DNA of 64,000 nt. It comes from Actinokineospora auranticolor. Lineage in GTDB: Bacteria > Actinomycetota > Actinomycetes > Mycobacteriales > Pseudonocardiaceae. A program made the position numbers and the translations under genes. How positions within the stretch are numbered: the stretch's first letter is position 1; each line of letters starts with the position of its first letter. The notes below the pieces were generated by a model. The model was not told the DNA's origin. It searched no databases and saw only the letters and a program-made list of their open reading frames with translations. The stretch lies in contig NZ_PTIX01000026.1 of NCBI RefSeq assembly GCF_002934265.1, forward strand, positions 42,553 to 106,552, written 5' to 3'. Shown here piece after piece: positions 8,149 to 16,058 of this stretch.

Positions 8149-9180
8149 TCAGCCGAGTTCCTTGCGGACCTGCGGCAGCACCTCGGTACCCAGCAGTTCG
8201 ATGCCTGCCATGACGGTCTTGTGCGGCACGCCCGACCAGTCCATCTGCATGGCGTAGCGGTCGGCGCCGACCAGCCTGCCGACGCTGATCATCCGGTCGG
8301 CGACCTCGTCCGGGCTGCCCGCGAAGATCGACTGGGCGCCCCGGGCGTAGCCGTCGTAGTCCGCGCGCGACGGCACGGTCCAGCCCCGGGCCCGGGCGCC
8401 GTACTCCATGGTCTCCAGCCAGTACGGGAAGAAGGCTTCCTTGGCGTCCTGGGACTTCTTCGCGACCAGCCCGATGGCGCCCATGGTCACGTGCAGGTCC
8501 TCCGGCGCGTGACCGCCCTGCTCGCCCGCGTGCCGGTACAGCTGCACGAGCGGCGCGAAGCGCTCCGGCTGGCCGCCGATCACCGCGTACACCACGGGCA
8601 GGCCCAGCAGGCCCGCGCGCGCCGACGACTGCGGGTTGCCGCCGGTGCCGACGGAGATGCGCAGCCGACGCCCGTACGGCCGGGGCAGCACCTCGGCGTT
8701 CTCCAGCGGCGGGCGGAAGCGGCCGGACCAGGTGATCGGCGACTCGCGGTCCAAGCGCAGCAGCAGGGCCAGCTTCTCGTCGAACAGGTCGTCGTAGTCG
8801 CCGAGGTCGGCGCCGAAGAGCGGGAAGGACTCGGTGAACGAGCCGCGGCCCGCGAGCAGTTCGGCGCGGCCCCGGCTGAGCTGGTCGAGGGTGGTGAACT
8901 GCTGGTAGAGCCGGACCGGGTCCTCGGTGCTGAGCACGGTGACCGCGCTGGAGAGCGTGATCCGCTCGGTCACCGACGCCGCCGCGGCCAGCACCGTGCC
9001 GGGGTTGGAGATCGCGTAGGTGTCCAGGTGGTGTTCGCCGAGGCCGTAGAACGACAGGCCCAGTTCATCGGCGAGCCGGATCCGCTCCAGCGTGTTCGCC
9101 AGCGCGTCCGCGACCGAAACCCGCGCACCGGTGACCGGATCGGGGTGTCGATCCGCGAAGCTGTAGATCCCGAGTTCCAT
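8149..9180 (-). CDS. LLM-class (luciferase-like) flavin-dependent oxidoreductase
   Basis: A 343-residue TIM-barrel flavoenzyme of the bacterial luciferase-like family. Recognisable pieces are GLGEHHLDTYAISNP near residue 50, ERITLSSAVTVLSTEDPVRLYQQFTTLDQLSRGRAEL, the flavin-binding GRGSFTESFPLFG, and RISVGTGGNPQSSARAG. It should use FMNH2 or F420; the sequence does not decide which. I prefer the ATG at 9180, four bases after GGGAGG, over the adjoining GTG at 9183. It is divergent from a MarR regulator across 57 bases with a palindrome, so that regulator probably controls it. Confidence 0.9.
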   Translation of the reverse strand: MELGIYSFADRHPDPVTGARVSVADALANTLERIRLADELGLSFYGLGEHHLDTYAISNPGTVLAAAASVTERITLSSAVTVLSTEDPVRLYQQFTTLDQLSRGRAELLAGRGSFTESFPLFGADLGDYDDLFDEKLALLLRLDRESPITWSGRFRPPLENAEVLPRPYGRRLRISVGTGGNPQSSARAGLLGLPVVYAVIGGQPERFAPLVQLYRHAGEQGGHAPEDLHVTMGAIGLVAKKSQDAKEAFFPYWLETMEYGARARGWTVPSRADYDGYARGAQSIFAGSPDEVADRMISVGRLVGADRYAMQMDWSGVPHKTVMAGIELLGTEVLPQVRKELG

Positions 9181-9197
9181 CACGCCTCCCGAGGTAA

Positions 9198-9210
9198 TGA
9201 TGACACATCA
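9198..9210. promoter_or_regulatory. Candidate MarR operator in divergent promoter
   Basis: The short gap between the oxidoreductase gene and the marR-like gene contains a perfect inverted repeat, TGATG-ACA-CATCA. Its position between divergent starts and its length suit a MarR-family dimer site that controls both genes. Seen directly as a palindrome; the regulator pairing is inferred. Confidence 0.5.
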
Positions 9211-9237
9211 ACAAAGCTGTCGAGTAGGGTCTTCCCG

Positions 9238-9705
9238 GTGACCGCCGCCACCCCACGCTGGCTCGACGAGCGGGAGGCCCGGGTGTGGATGGCCTACCTG
9301 GCGCTGCAACGCGAGCTGCACGCCGCCCAGGAGCGCCAACTCTCCCGCGACAGCGGCCTCTCCATCGCCGACTACGCCCTGCTCGTCCCGCTCTCGGAGG
9401 CGGGCGACGGCCTCGTCCGCTCCCGTGACCTCGGTGCCGCGGTCGGCTGGGAGCGCAGCAGGCTCTCCCACCAGATCAGCCGCATGGAGAAGCGCGGCCT
9501 GGTGCGCCGGGAGAACTGCCCCGACGACGCCCGCGGCTGCATGGTCCGGCTCACCGACGAGGGCCGCGCCGCGATCACCGCCGCCGCGCCCGCGCACGTG
9601 GACACGGTCCGCCACTTCTTCTTCGACTCCCTCACCGATACCGAGATCGATACGTTGGACTCGGTGTTCACCAGGCTGCTTGACCGGCTGACCACCGGAC
9701 CGTGA
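9238..9705 (+). CDS. MarR-family transcriptional regulator
   Basis: A 155-residue winged-helix protein. It has the MarR layout: N-terminal helix (WLDEREARVWMAYLALQRELHAA), recognition region with GWERSRLSHQISRMEKRGLVRRE, wing DDARGCMVRLTDEGRAA, and C-terminal dimerisation helices. The GTG at 9238 gives the normal family length. It lies head to head with the luciferase-like oxidoreductase and is likely its repressor, binding the palindrome at 9198-9210 and released by a small ligand or oxidant. A weak purine-rich ribosome site (AGTAGGG) precedes the start. Confidence 0.9.
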   Translation: MTAATPRWLDEREARVWMAYLALQRELHAAQERQLSRDSGLSIADYALLVPLSEAGDGLVRSRDLGAAVGWERSRLSHQISRMEKRGLVRRENCPDDARGCMVRLTDEGRAAITAAAPAHVDTVRHFFFDSLTDTEIDTLDSVFTRLLDRLTTGP

Positions 9706-9790
9706 ACGGACGCTGAAGGGCCTCGACGCCGGGCCCGCGCCTCGCCATGCTGGGGATGGCGACGATTTTCCCCCCGGCCCGGGAGTTGGT

Positions 9791-10450
9791 GTGAGCGAAC
9801 AAGCGCGGCAGTTGGTCGAGCGCGCCCGCGCGGTGGTGTTCGACCTCGACGACACCCTGGTCATGACCCGGGTCGTGAAGTGGGCGCAACACCAGGCCGT
9901 GGCCGCCCGGTTCTACGGCATCACCCTCACCGAGGTCGAGCTGGCCGCGCACTGGGGCAAGCCGTTCGACGAGCTGATCTCCTTGCTGTACCGCGATTCC
10001 GCGCCGCTGGAGGAGATGCGGGCGGCCAACCTGACGCTGGAGCCGCGCTACCGCAAGCCGGTCATGGACGGCGCCCGCGACGTGGTCGACGGGCTGCTGG
10101 ACCGGGGCGCGCACGTCGGCGTGGTCACCTCGGCCAACACCGGTCCCACGCTGTCGGACCTGGACTGGGTCGGGTTCCCGACCGGCCGCCTGCGGTTCGT
10201 GCACGGCGCCGACGCCACCGCCGCGCACAAGCCGGACCCGGCGGTGTTCGACGACGCGATCCGGCTGCTGGCCGCGCACGGCGTCGGACCGGCGGAGACC
10301 GTCTACGTCGGCGACTCGATCATGGACCTGCACGCCGCCCGCGGCGCCGGGCTCGGCTTCGTCGGGGTGACCACCGGTCAGGTGCGCGGCGCCCGGTTCG
10401 CCGAGGAGGGCGCCTGCTGGGTGGCGGGTCTGGCCGAGTTGGTGGGGTAG
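9791..10450 (+). CDS. HAD-superfamily hydrolase (phosphatase-like)
   Basis: A 219-residue HAD hydrolase. Motif I is VFDLDDTL (nucleophile Asp18, acid Asp20), motif II the VVTSANT segment, motif III the Lys in AAHKPDP, and motif IV VYVGDSIMDLHAA. The insertion between motifs I and II is a helical cap, as in phosphoglycolate phosphatase-like proteins. The GTG at 9791 follows GGGAG. It probably dephosphorylates a small metabolite; no specific substrate is indicated. It lies just upstream of, and outside, the first iron box. Confidence 0.88.
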   Translation: MSEQARQLVERARAVVFDLDDTLVMTRVVKWAQHQAVAARFYGITLTEVELAAHWGKPFDELISLLYRDSAPLEEMRAANLTLEPRYRKPVMDGARDVVDGLLDRGAHVGVVTSANTGPTLSDLDWVGFPTGRLRFVHGADATAAHKPDPAVFDDAIRLLAAHGVGPAETVYVGDSIMDLHAARGAGLGFVGVTTGQVRGARFAEEGACWVAGLAELVG

Positions 10451-10477
10451 CCCGACCGCGCGCGGCGGTTACCGGGT

Positions 10478-10496
10478 TAAGGTGAGCCTAACTTAA
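10478..10496. promoter_or_regulatory. Iron box (DmdR/IdeR-type operator) upstream of fecCD pair
   Basis: TAAGGTGAGCCTAACTTAA matches the actinobacterial iron-repressor consensus (TTAGGTTAGSCTAACCTAA) at about 16 of 19 positions. It lies 23 bases upstream of the GTG of the first FecCD permease gene. It should make the uptake operon repressed when iron is plentiful. Confidence 0.88.
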
Positions 10497-10519
10497 CCGG
10501 CAGTGGAGAGGGGCCCGCC

Positions 10520-11563
10520 GTGGAGCAGACCGTCACGCGGCGGGAGACCACCGAGGCCAGGCCCCGGTCGTGGGGCGCGCGGCCCGCGTGGCTGGTGGTC
10601 GCGGTCGCCGCGCTCGTCGTGATCTGCGCGCTCAGCGTCGCCATCGGCTCGCGCACCATCCCGTTCGGCACCGTCTGGGACGTGCTGACCGGCGCGCTCA
10701 AGACCGGCGACGAGGCCACGATCATCTGGGACCGCCGGGTGCCCCGCACGCTCATCGGCCTGCTCGTCGGCACCGCGCTCGGCGTCGCGGGCGCGTTGAT
10801 GCAGTCGCTGACCCGCAACCCGCTCGCCGACCCGGCCCTGCTCGGCGTGGACATCGGCGCCTCCACCGCGGTCGTGGCGTCGATCGCGTTCTTCGGCATC
10901 ACCACCGTCGGCGGCTACATCTGGTTCGCCTTCCTCGGCGCCGCCGCCGCGTCGGTCGTCGTCTACGTGCTCGGCTCGACCGGTCGCCAGGTGACGCCCG
11001 AGCGCATGGTCCTCGCGGGCGCGGCGATCAGCGCCTCGCTCGGCGCGTTCGTCGCCGCGACGCTGGTGCTCGACCCGGCCGCGTTCCAGCAGTTCCGGTT
11101 CTGGCAGATCGGCTCGCTGGACAACCGGGACATGGCCGTGGTGCTCCAGGTGCTGCCGTTCATCCTGGCCGGGCTGCTGGTAGCGGCCACGCTCGCGTCA
11201 CCGCTCAACGCGCTCGCGCTCGGCGACGAGACCGGCCGCGCGCTCGGGGTGAACCTCACGCTGGTCCGGCTCGGCTGCGCGCTGGCGATCACCCTGCTGT
11301 GCGGGGCGGCCACGGCGGCGGTGGGGCCGATCGCGTTCATCGGGCTGACCGTGCCGCACATGGCCCGCGCGCTCACCGGCCCCGACCAGCGCTGGGTGCT
11401 GCCGTTCAGCGCGGTGCTGGCGCCGGTGCTGCTGCTCGGCGCCGACGTGGTCGGCCGGGTGATCATCTCGCCGCGGGAGATGGAGGTCGGGATCATCACC
11501 GCCTTCGTCGGCGCGCCCGTGTTCATCGCGCTGTGCAGGCGCAGGAAGCTGGCCCACCTGTGA
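10520..11563 (+). CDS. Iron-siderophore ABC importer permease, FecCD family (first)
   Basis: A 347-residue permease of the FecCD/BtuC type with roughly ten hydrophobic spans. Family motifs are WDRRVPRTLIGLLVG, GVAGALMQSLTRNPLADPALLGV, GETGRALG-like GDETGRALGVNL, and GPIAFIGLTVPHMAR. GGAGAGGGG precedes the GTG start. It overlaps the second permease gene by GTGA, and the two form the membrane channel of a ferric-siderophore importer. The operon lacks the periplasmic-type binding protein and ATPase, which must be encoded elsewhere. Confidence 0.93.
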   Translation: MEQTVTRRETTEARPRSWGARPAWLVVAVAALVVICALSVAIGSRTIPFGTVWDVLTGALKTGDEATIIWDRRVPRTLIGLLVGTALGVAGALMQSLTRNPLADPALLGVDIGASTAVVASIAFFGITTVGGYIWFAFLGAAAASVVVYVLGSTGRQVTPERMVLAGAAISASLGAFVAATLVLDPAAFQQFRFWQIGSLDNRDMAVVLQVLPFILAGLLVAATLASPLNALALGDETGRALGVNLTLVRLGCALAITLLCGAATAAVGPIAFIGLTVPHMARALTGPDQRWVLPFSAVLAPVLLLGADVVGRVIISPREMEVGIITAFVGAPVFIALCRRRKLAHL

Positions 11564-12624
11564 GCACCGCTACCACCGAGGACGCCAGGCCGGTGACGGG
11601 CGTCCCCGTCCGCGTCGGTCGGATGTCCCTGCGCGCCCACCCGCGCGCGATCGTCGTGGTCGTCGCGCTGCTGGCGGCCACCTCCGGCCTGGCCGTGCTG
11701 GAGATGCTCACCGGCGACTTCCCCCTCACCTACACCCAACTCGTGGACACCCTCGGCGGCGCGGGCACGGGCGGGCAGAAGTACGTGGTGTTCGACCTGC
11801 GCCTGCCCCGGGTCGCGGTCGCGGTGCTGGTCGGGGCCGCGCTGGGGATCAGCGGCGCCATCTTCCAGAGCCTGTCGCGCAACCCGCTGGGCAGCCCGGA
11901 CATCATCGGCTTCGCCAGCGGCTCGGCGACCGGCGCGATCCTGGTGCTGGTCGTCTTCGGCGGCGGCATCACGCAGATCGCGCTCGGCTCGATCCTCGGC
12001 GGCATCGCCGCGGCGGTGGCCGTCTACGGGCTGGCCCACCGCACCGGCGTGCAGGGCTACCGGCTGATCCTGATCGGCATCGGCGTCACCGCCGTGCTCG
12101 GGTCGCTCAACACCTACATCCTGACCCGCGCCGGGTTGCGCCAGGCGCAGGCCGCGCAGGTGTGGCTGGTCGGCAGCCTCAACGGGCGCGGCTGGAGCGA
12201 GGTGCTGCCGGTCGCCGTCGCGCTGGTCCTGCTGCTGCCCGCGGGCGTGGTGCTGGGTCGGAAGCTGAACCTGCTGGAGATGGGCGACGAGACCGCGACC
12301 ATGCTCGGCGTGCGGGTCGAGTCGACGCGGTTGCTGCTGGTCGTGGTCAGCGTCGCGCTCACCGCCGTGGCCACCGCGTGCGCGGGCCCGATCGCCTTCG
12401 TGGCACTGGCCGCGCCACAACTGGCCCGCAGGCTCGCGGGCTCCTCCGGTCCCGCGCTGCTGCCCGCCGCCGCGATGGGCGCGGCGCTGCTGCTCGGCGG
12501 CGACGTGCTCTCCCAGCGCGCGTTCGGCCAGAACGCGTTGCCGGTCGGGGTGGCCACGGCCGCGCTCGGCGGCGTCTACCTGGCCTGGCTGCTGGCCACG
12601 GAATGGCGCTCCGGCCGCCGCTGA
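11560..12624 (+). CDS. Iron-siderophore ABC importer permease, FecCD family (second)
   Basis: A 354-residue FecCD permease. It shows FDLRLPRVAVAVLVGAALGISGAIFQSLSRNPLGSPDIIGF (split motif, LPR to LGSP), GDETATMLGVRVE and GPIAFVALAAPQLARRL. Start and stop overlap with the first permease by four bases indicates coupled translation and a heterodimeric channel, as in FepD/FepG. The next gene group begins after a second iron box, so the permease pair and the exporter pair are probably separate iron-repressed units. Confidence 0.93.
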   Translation: MSTATTEDARPVTGVPVRVGRMSLRAHPRAIVVVVALLAATSGLAVLEMLTGDFPLTYTQLVDTLGGAGTGGQKYVVFDLRLPRVAVAVLVGAALGISGAIFQSLSRNPLGSPDIIGFASGSATGAILVLVVFGGGITQIALGSILGGIAAAVAVYGLAHRTGVQGYRLILIGIGVTAVLGSLNTYILTRAGLRQAQAAQVWLVGSLNGRGWSEVLPVAVALVLLLPAGVVLGRKLNLLEMGDETATMLGVRVESTRLLLVVVSVALTAVATACAGPIAFVALAAPQLARRLAGSSGPALLPAAAMGAALLLGGDVLSQRAFGQNALPVGVATAALGGVYLAWLLATEWRSGRR

Positions 12625-12669
12625 GCCCGCCGCCGACCCGGTCACATTGACACCCGACCGGGCCGCAAG

Positions 12670-12688
12670 TAAGGATTGCCTAACTTCA
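12670..12688. promoter_or_regulatory. Iron box upstream of ABC exporter operon
   Basis: TAAGGATTGCCTAACTTCA keeps the GG...CCTAAC core and about 13 of 19 consensus positions. It sits 56 bases upstream of the GTG chosen for the first exporter gene. It is weaker than the other two boxes but similarly placed. Confidence 0.7.
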
Positions 12689-12744
12689 GTTGTAGGCACT
12701 TTGGGGCGGCTGGCGACTGGCCGCGGGCGAGGGAGGACACCGCG

Positions 12745-14385
12745 GTGGAACTGCTGCGCGGCGCGCTGCGGCGGGAACGGGTCGTGCTCGGGGCCGGACT
12801 GGCCGCCACGGTGGTGCAGCAGATCGCGTTCCTGGCCATGCCGTGGTGCGTCCAGCACGGCCTCGACGAGGGCATCACCCCCGGTGACAGCGGTCGCACG
12901 CTGTTCTGGTCGAGCACGACGGCCGTCGTCGCGGTCGTGATGATGGTCTCCGCCGCGGCGGGCAAGTGGTGGTCCGGCCTGGCCGCGCACCGCGTCGCGC
13001 ACCGGCTGCGCGCCGACCTCGCGGCCCGGGCTGGCACCCTCGACCGGGCCGCCATCGCACCCTTCGGCCAGGGCGACCTGGCCATGCGGGTCACCCGGGA
13101 CACCGAGATGATCAACGCCTGGGTGCAGGGGCTGACCCGGTGGGCGCGGGTGGTGGTCACGGTCGCGCTGGTGCTGCCCGCGGTCGGCGCGATGGACCCG
13201 CCGCTGCTACTCGTCCTGGTGCTGGCCATGCCGGTGCTGGGCCTGGTCAACGCCCAGTTCCCGGGCCGCTACCGCCGTGCCAACGAGCGGCTGTCCACCG
13301 CGCACGGCAAGCGCGCCGACGCGGTGGAGGACCTGCTCTCGGCCAGCGCGGCCGTGCGCGGGCTCGGCGGCGAGCAGGTGCTGGTGCGCAGGCACGACGA
13401 GGTGAGCGCGCACGTCACCCGGCACACAATGGGTGTCGCGCGGGTCTCCGCGTGGTGGGTCTCGGCGCCGCCCGCGGTGCTGCGCGTCGCGGTGGCGATC
13501 GGGCTGGCCGTCGGCGGGCTCGCGGCGATCGACGGGCGGATCACCGTCGGCTCCCTGGTCGCCTTCACCTCGTGGATGATCACCATGACGGTCGCCGTGA
13601 CGGTCCTGGTCGACCTGCTGGTCAACCGCGGTCAGGCCAGGGTCGCGGCGGGTCGGGTGGCGGAGGTGCTGGCGGCGAAGCCCGCGGTGGCCGCGCCCGC
13701 GGACCCGCGGCCGCTGCCGGAGTCCGGGATGCTCGCCGCGGTCGGGGTGCGCGCGGTGCGCGACGGCCGCGCGGTCGTCGGCCCTGTCGACCTGATGGCC
13801 GCGCCGGGGGAACTGGTCGTGGTGACCGGTCCGACCGGCTCGGGCAAGTCGGTGCTCGTGCGGTTGCTGTGCAGGCTCGACGATCCTGACAGCGGAACTG
13901 TCCACTTCGGTGGGGTCGACCTGCGGTTGGCCGACCCGGAACAGGTGTGGCGCCGGATCGGGGTGGTGCCGCAGCGGCCGGTGGTGCTCTCCGGCACGAT
14001 CCGCGACAACGTGACCCTCGACCGCGACGTCGACCTGGACCTGGTGCGCGAGGCGTGCCGGGTGGCCGCGCTGGACGAGTTCATCGACGGCCTGCCCGGC
14101 GGCTACGACACCGTCGTCGGCGAACGCGGCGAGACCCTGTCCGGCGGGCAGGTGCAGCGCTTGGCGTTGGCCCGGGGGCTGCTGGCGAAACCGCCGGTGC
14201 TGGTCCTCGACGACGTCACCTCGGCAGTCGACGCCGACACCGAGCAGACCATCCTGCGGCGCCTGCGCGAGTGGTCGCCCGAGACCGCGGTCGTGTTCGT
14301 CTCGCACCGCTCGGCCGTGGTCGCCGCCGCGGACCGGCTGATCCGCCTCGACGAGCAGGCGCGCATGGAGGTCGTCGGTGGCTGA
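12745..14385 (+). CDS. ABC exporter half-transporter, permease-ATPase fusion (degenerate-site subunit)
   Basis: A 546-residue half-transporter: membrane domain about residues 10-300, then the ATPase. Walker A GPTGSGKS and signature LSGGQ are canonical, but Walker B reads VLVLDDVTSAVD, so Asp replaces the catalytic Glu. The H-loop (VFVSHRS) is intact. It pairs with the next gene, whose Walker B is normal, as in asymmetric heterodimeric exporters (IrtAB and TM287/288 types). The GTG at 12745 follows GGGAGGA by seven bases; an upstream TTG inside the iron box is not a credible start. Likely role: export of the siderophore or import of its iron form. Confidence 0.9.
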   Translation: MELLRGALRRERVVLGAGLAATVVQQIAFLAMPWCVQHGLDEGITPGDSGRTLFWSSTTAVVAVVMMVSAAAGKWWSGLAAHRVAHRLRADLAARAGTLDRAAIAPFGQGDLAMRVTRDTEMINAWVQGLTRWARVVVTVALVLPAVGAMDPPLLLVLVLAMPVLGLVNAQFPGRYRRANERLSTAHGKRADAVEDLLSASAAVRGLGGEQVLVRRHDEVSAHVTRHTMGVARVSAWWVSAPPAVLRVAVAIGLAVGGLAAIDGRITVGSLVAFTSWMITMTVAVTVLVDLLVNRGQARVAAGRVAEVLAAKPAVAAPADPRPLPESGMLAAVGVRAVRDGRAVVGPVDLMAAPGELVVVTGPTGSGKSVLVRLLCRLDDPDSGTVHFGGVDLRLADPEQVWRRIGVVPQRPVVLSGTIRDNVTLDRDVDLDLVREACRVAALDEFIDGLPGGYDTVVGERGETLSGGQVQRLALARGLLAKPPVLVLDDVTSAVDADTEQTILRRLREWSPETAVVFVSHRSAVVAAADRLIRLDEQARMEVVGG

Positions 14386-16057
14386 GATCCGGACCCTCGA
14401 CGAGTCCCCCGCGACCAAGGGCGTCATCCGCCGCTTCTGGCCGCACCTGCGCCCGTACCGCTGGCGCATCGCCGCCGCCCTGCTCACCACGGCCGTGGCC
14501 ACCGCCGCCGTCGTCGGCATCGCGCCGGTCATCGGCGCGGGCGTGGACGCGGTGCTGGACCGCGACCGCGGCGCGCTGTGGACGGCCGTCTTCGTCCTCG
14601 TCGGACTCACGCTCATCCGGCTGGTGCTCTTGGCCGCCGCCGAACTCCAGCTCACCTCGGTCGGCGAGCAGGTCGTGCGCGGGGTGCGGGAGTTGGTCGT
14701 CGCTCGGCTGGCGGGCGCGCCGTTGCGGTTCATCGAGGCGCACCGCACCGGCGACCTGTTGCGGCGCAGCACCGGCGAGGTCGCCGAGCTGGCCCAGTTC
14801 GTCCGCGCCAGCCTGCCCGACCTGCTCGGCGCGCTCATCTCGCTGACCATGACCGTGGTCGTGCTGCTGGTCTACTCCTGGCTGCTGACCGTGATCCTGC
14901 TCGCGCTGTTCGTGCCCGCCACGATCCTGGTGCTGCGCTGGTTCGACCGCGACGCCGACGACGCCTTCGGCGACCAGGCCGCCGCCGAGGCCACCATGGC
15001 CGCCCAGTTCAACGAGTTCGTCTCGGCGGGGGAGACCCTGCGGCTCGGCGGCGGGATCGCGGCCCGGCTCGAGCGGTTCGGCAAGTCCAACGACGGCGCC
15101 CTGCGCGCGGCGAACCGGACCGTGGCCGTGCAGAACCGCCTGGAGACGATGAACCTGCTGGAGGGCCTGTCCACCGCCGCGCTGCTGCTGCTCGGCGTGT
15201 GGCTGGTGACGGCCGACCAGATCAGCGTCGGCACCGTCGTGGTGTTCGTGCTGGCCACCCGCAACCTGTTCGAGGGCATGCTCAACCTGTCCGAGCTGCT
15301 GGCCGAGTTCCAGCTGGCCCGCGTCGGCTTGGCCCGGCTGCTCGACCTGCTCGGGGCCACCGAGCCGCGCGCGTCCCGGGGCACCCGCGTCGAGCTGCCG
15401 CCCCGCGCCGAACTGTCCACATCGGACCTCGGCTACGCCTACGTGGACGGCGCCGACGTGCTGCACCGGGTCTCCGTCACCTTCACCGAGGGGGACCGCG
15501 CGGGCCTGGTCGGGCAGACCGGGTCCGGCAAGACCACGCTGGCCAAGCTGCTCAGCGGCCTCTACGCCCCCGACCGCGGCGCCGTGTTCTACGGCGGCCA
15601 CGACCTCGCCGACCTCGACGAGGCCGACCTGCGCGGTAGGCTCGTCCTGGTGCCCCAACAGGTCCACCTCGTCGACGGCACCGTCGCCGACAACCTCGCC
15701 TTGGCGCCGACCGGCCCGACCCGCGCCGACATGGACACCGCCGTGACCGCCCTCGGCCTCGACGACTGGGGGGCCGCGCTGCCCGATGGCCTCGACACCC
15801 AGGTCGGCAGGCGCGGCGACCGGCTCTCCGCCGGGGAACGCCAGATCGTCGGGCTGGTGCGGGCCGCGCTGGTCGACCCGGCGGTGCTGATCCTCGACGA
15901 GGCCACCGCCGACATCGACCCCGAGACCGCGGCCCGGCTGGAACGCGCGGTCGACCGGCTGCACGAGGACCGCACGCTCATCGTCATCGCGCACCGGCAG
16001 GCCACCATCGAGCGGTTGCCCCGGGTCGTCCGGCTCGCGGAAGGGCGGGTGGTCTGA
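14378..16057 (+). CDS. ABC exporter half-transporter, permease-ATPase fusion (catalytic-site subunit)
   Basis: A 559-residue half-transporter. The membrane domain has six likely spans (residues 20-310). The ATPase has Walker A GQTGSGKTT, Q-loop VLVPQQVHL, Walker B VLILDEATADID with the catalytic Glu, and H-loop VIAHRQ, but its signature is LSAGERQ instead of LSGGQ. Paired with the previous subunit, one ATP site is fully canonical and the other has both changed elements. The GTG start overlaps the preceding gene by eight bases. The next gene starts one base after its stop, so all three genes share a transcript. Confidence 0.92.
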   Translation: MAEIRTLDESPATKGVIRRFWPHLRPYRWRIAAALLTTAVATAAVVGIAPVIGAGVDAVLDRDRGALWTAVFVLVGLTLIRLVLLAAAELQLTSVGEQVVRGVRELVVARLAGAPLRFIEAHRTGDLLRRSTGEVAELAQFVRASLPDLLGALISLTMTVVVLLVYSWLLTVILLALFVPATILVLRWFDRDADDAFGDQAAAEATMAAQFNEFVSAGETLRLGGGIAARLERFGKSNDGALRAANRTVAVQNRLETMNLLEGLSTAALLLLGVWLVTADQISVGTVVVFVLATRNLFEGMLNLSELLAEFQLARVGLARLLDLLGATEPRASRGTRVELPPRAELSTSDLGYAYVDGADVLHRVSVTFTEGDRAGLVGQTGSGKTTLAKLLSGLYAPDRGAVFYGGHDLADLDEADLRGRLVLVPQQVHLVDGTVADNLALAPTGPTRADMDTAVTALGLDDWGAALPDGLDTQVGRRGDRLSAGERQIVGLVRAALVDPAVLILDEATADIDPETAARLERAVDRLHEDRTLIVIAHRQATIERLPRVVRLAEGRVV

Positions 16058-16058
16058 C

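Noticed and set aside
12676..12744. Upstream TTG start extending the first ABC exporter subunit.
   Set aside because: It lies within the iron box and adds 23 residues not typical of the family. The GTG at 12745 has GGGAGGA seven bases upstream.
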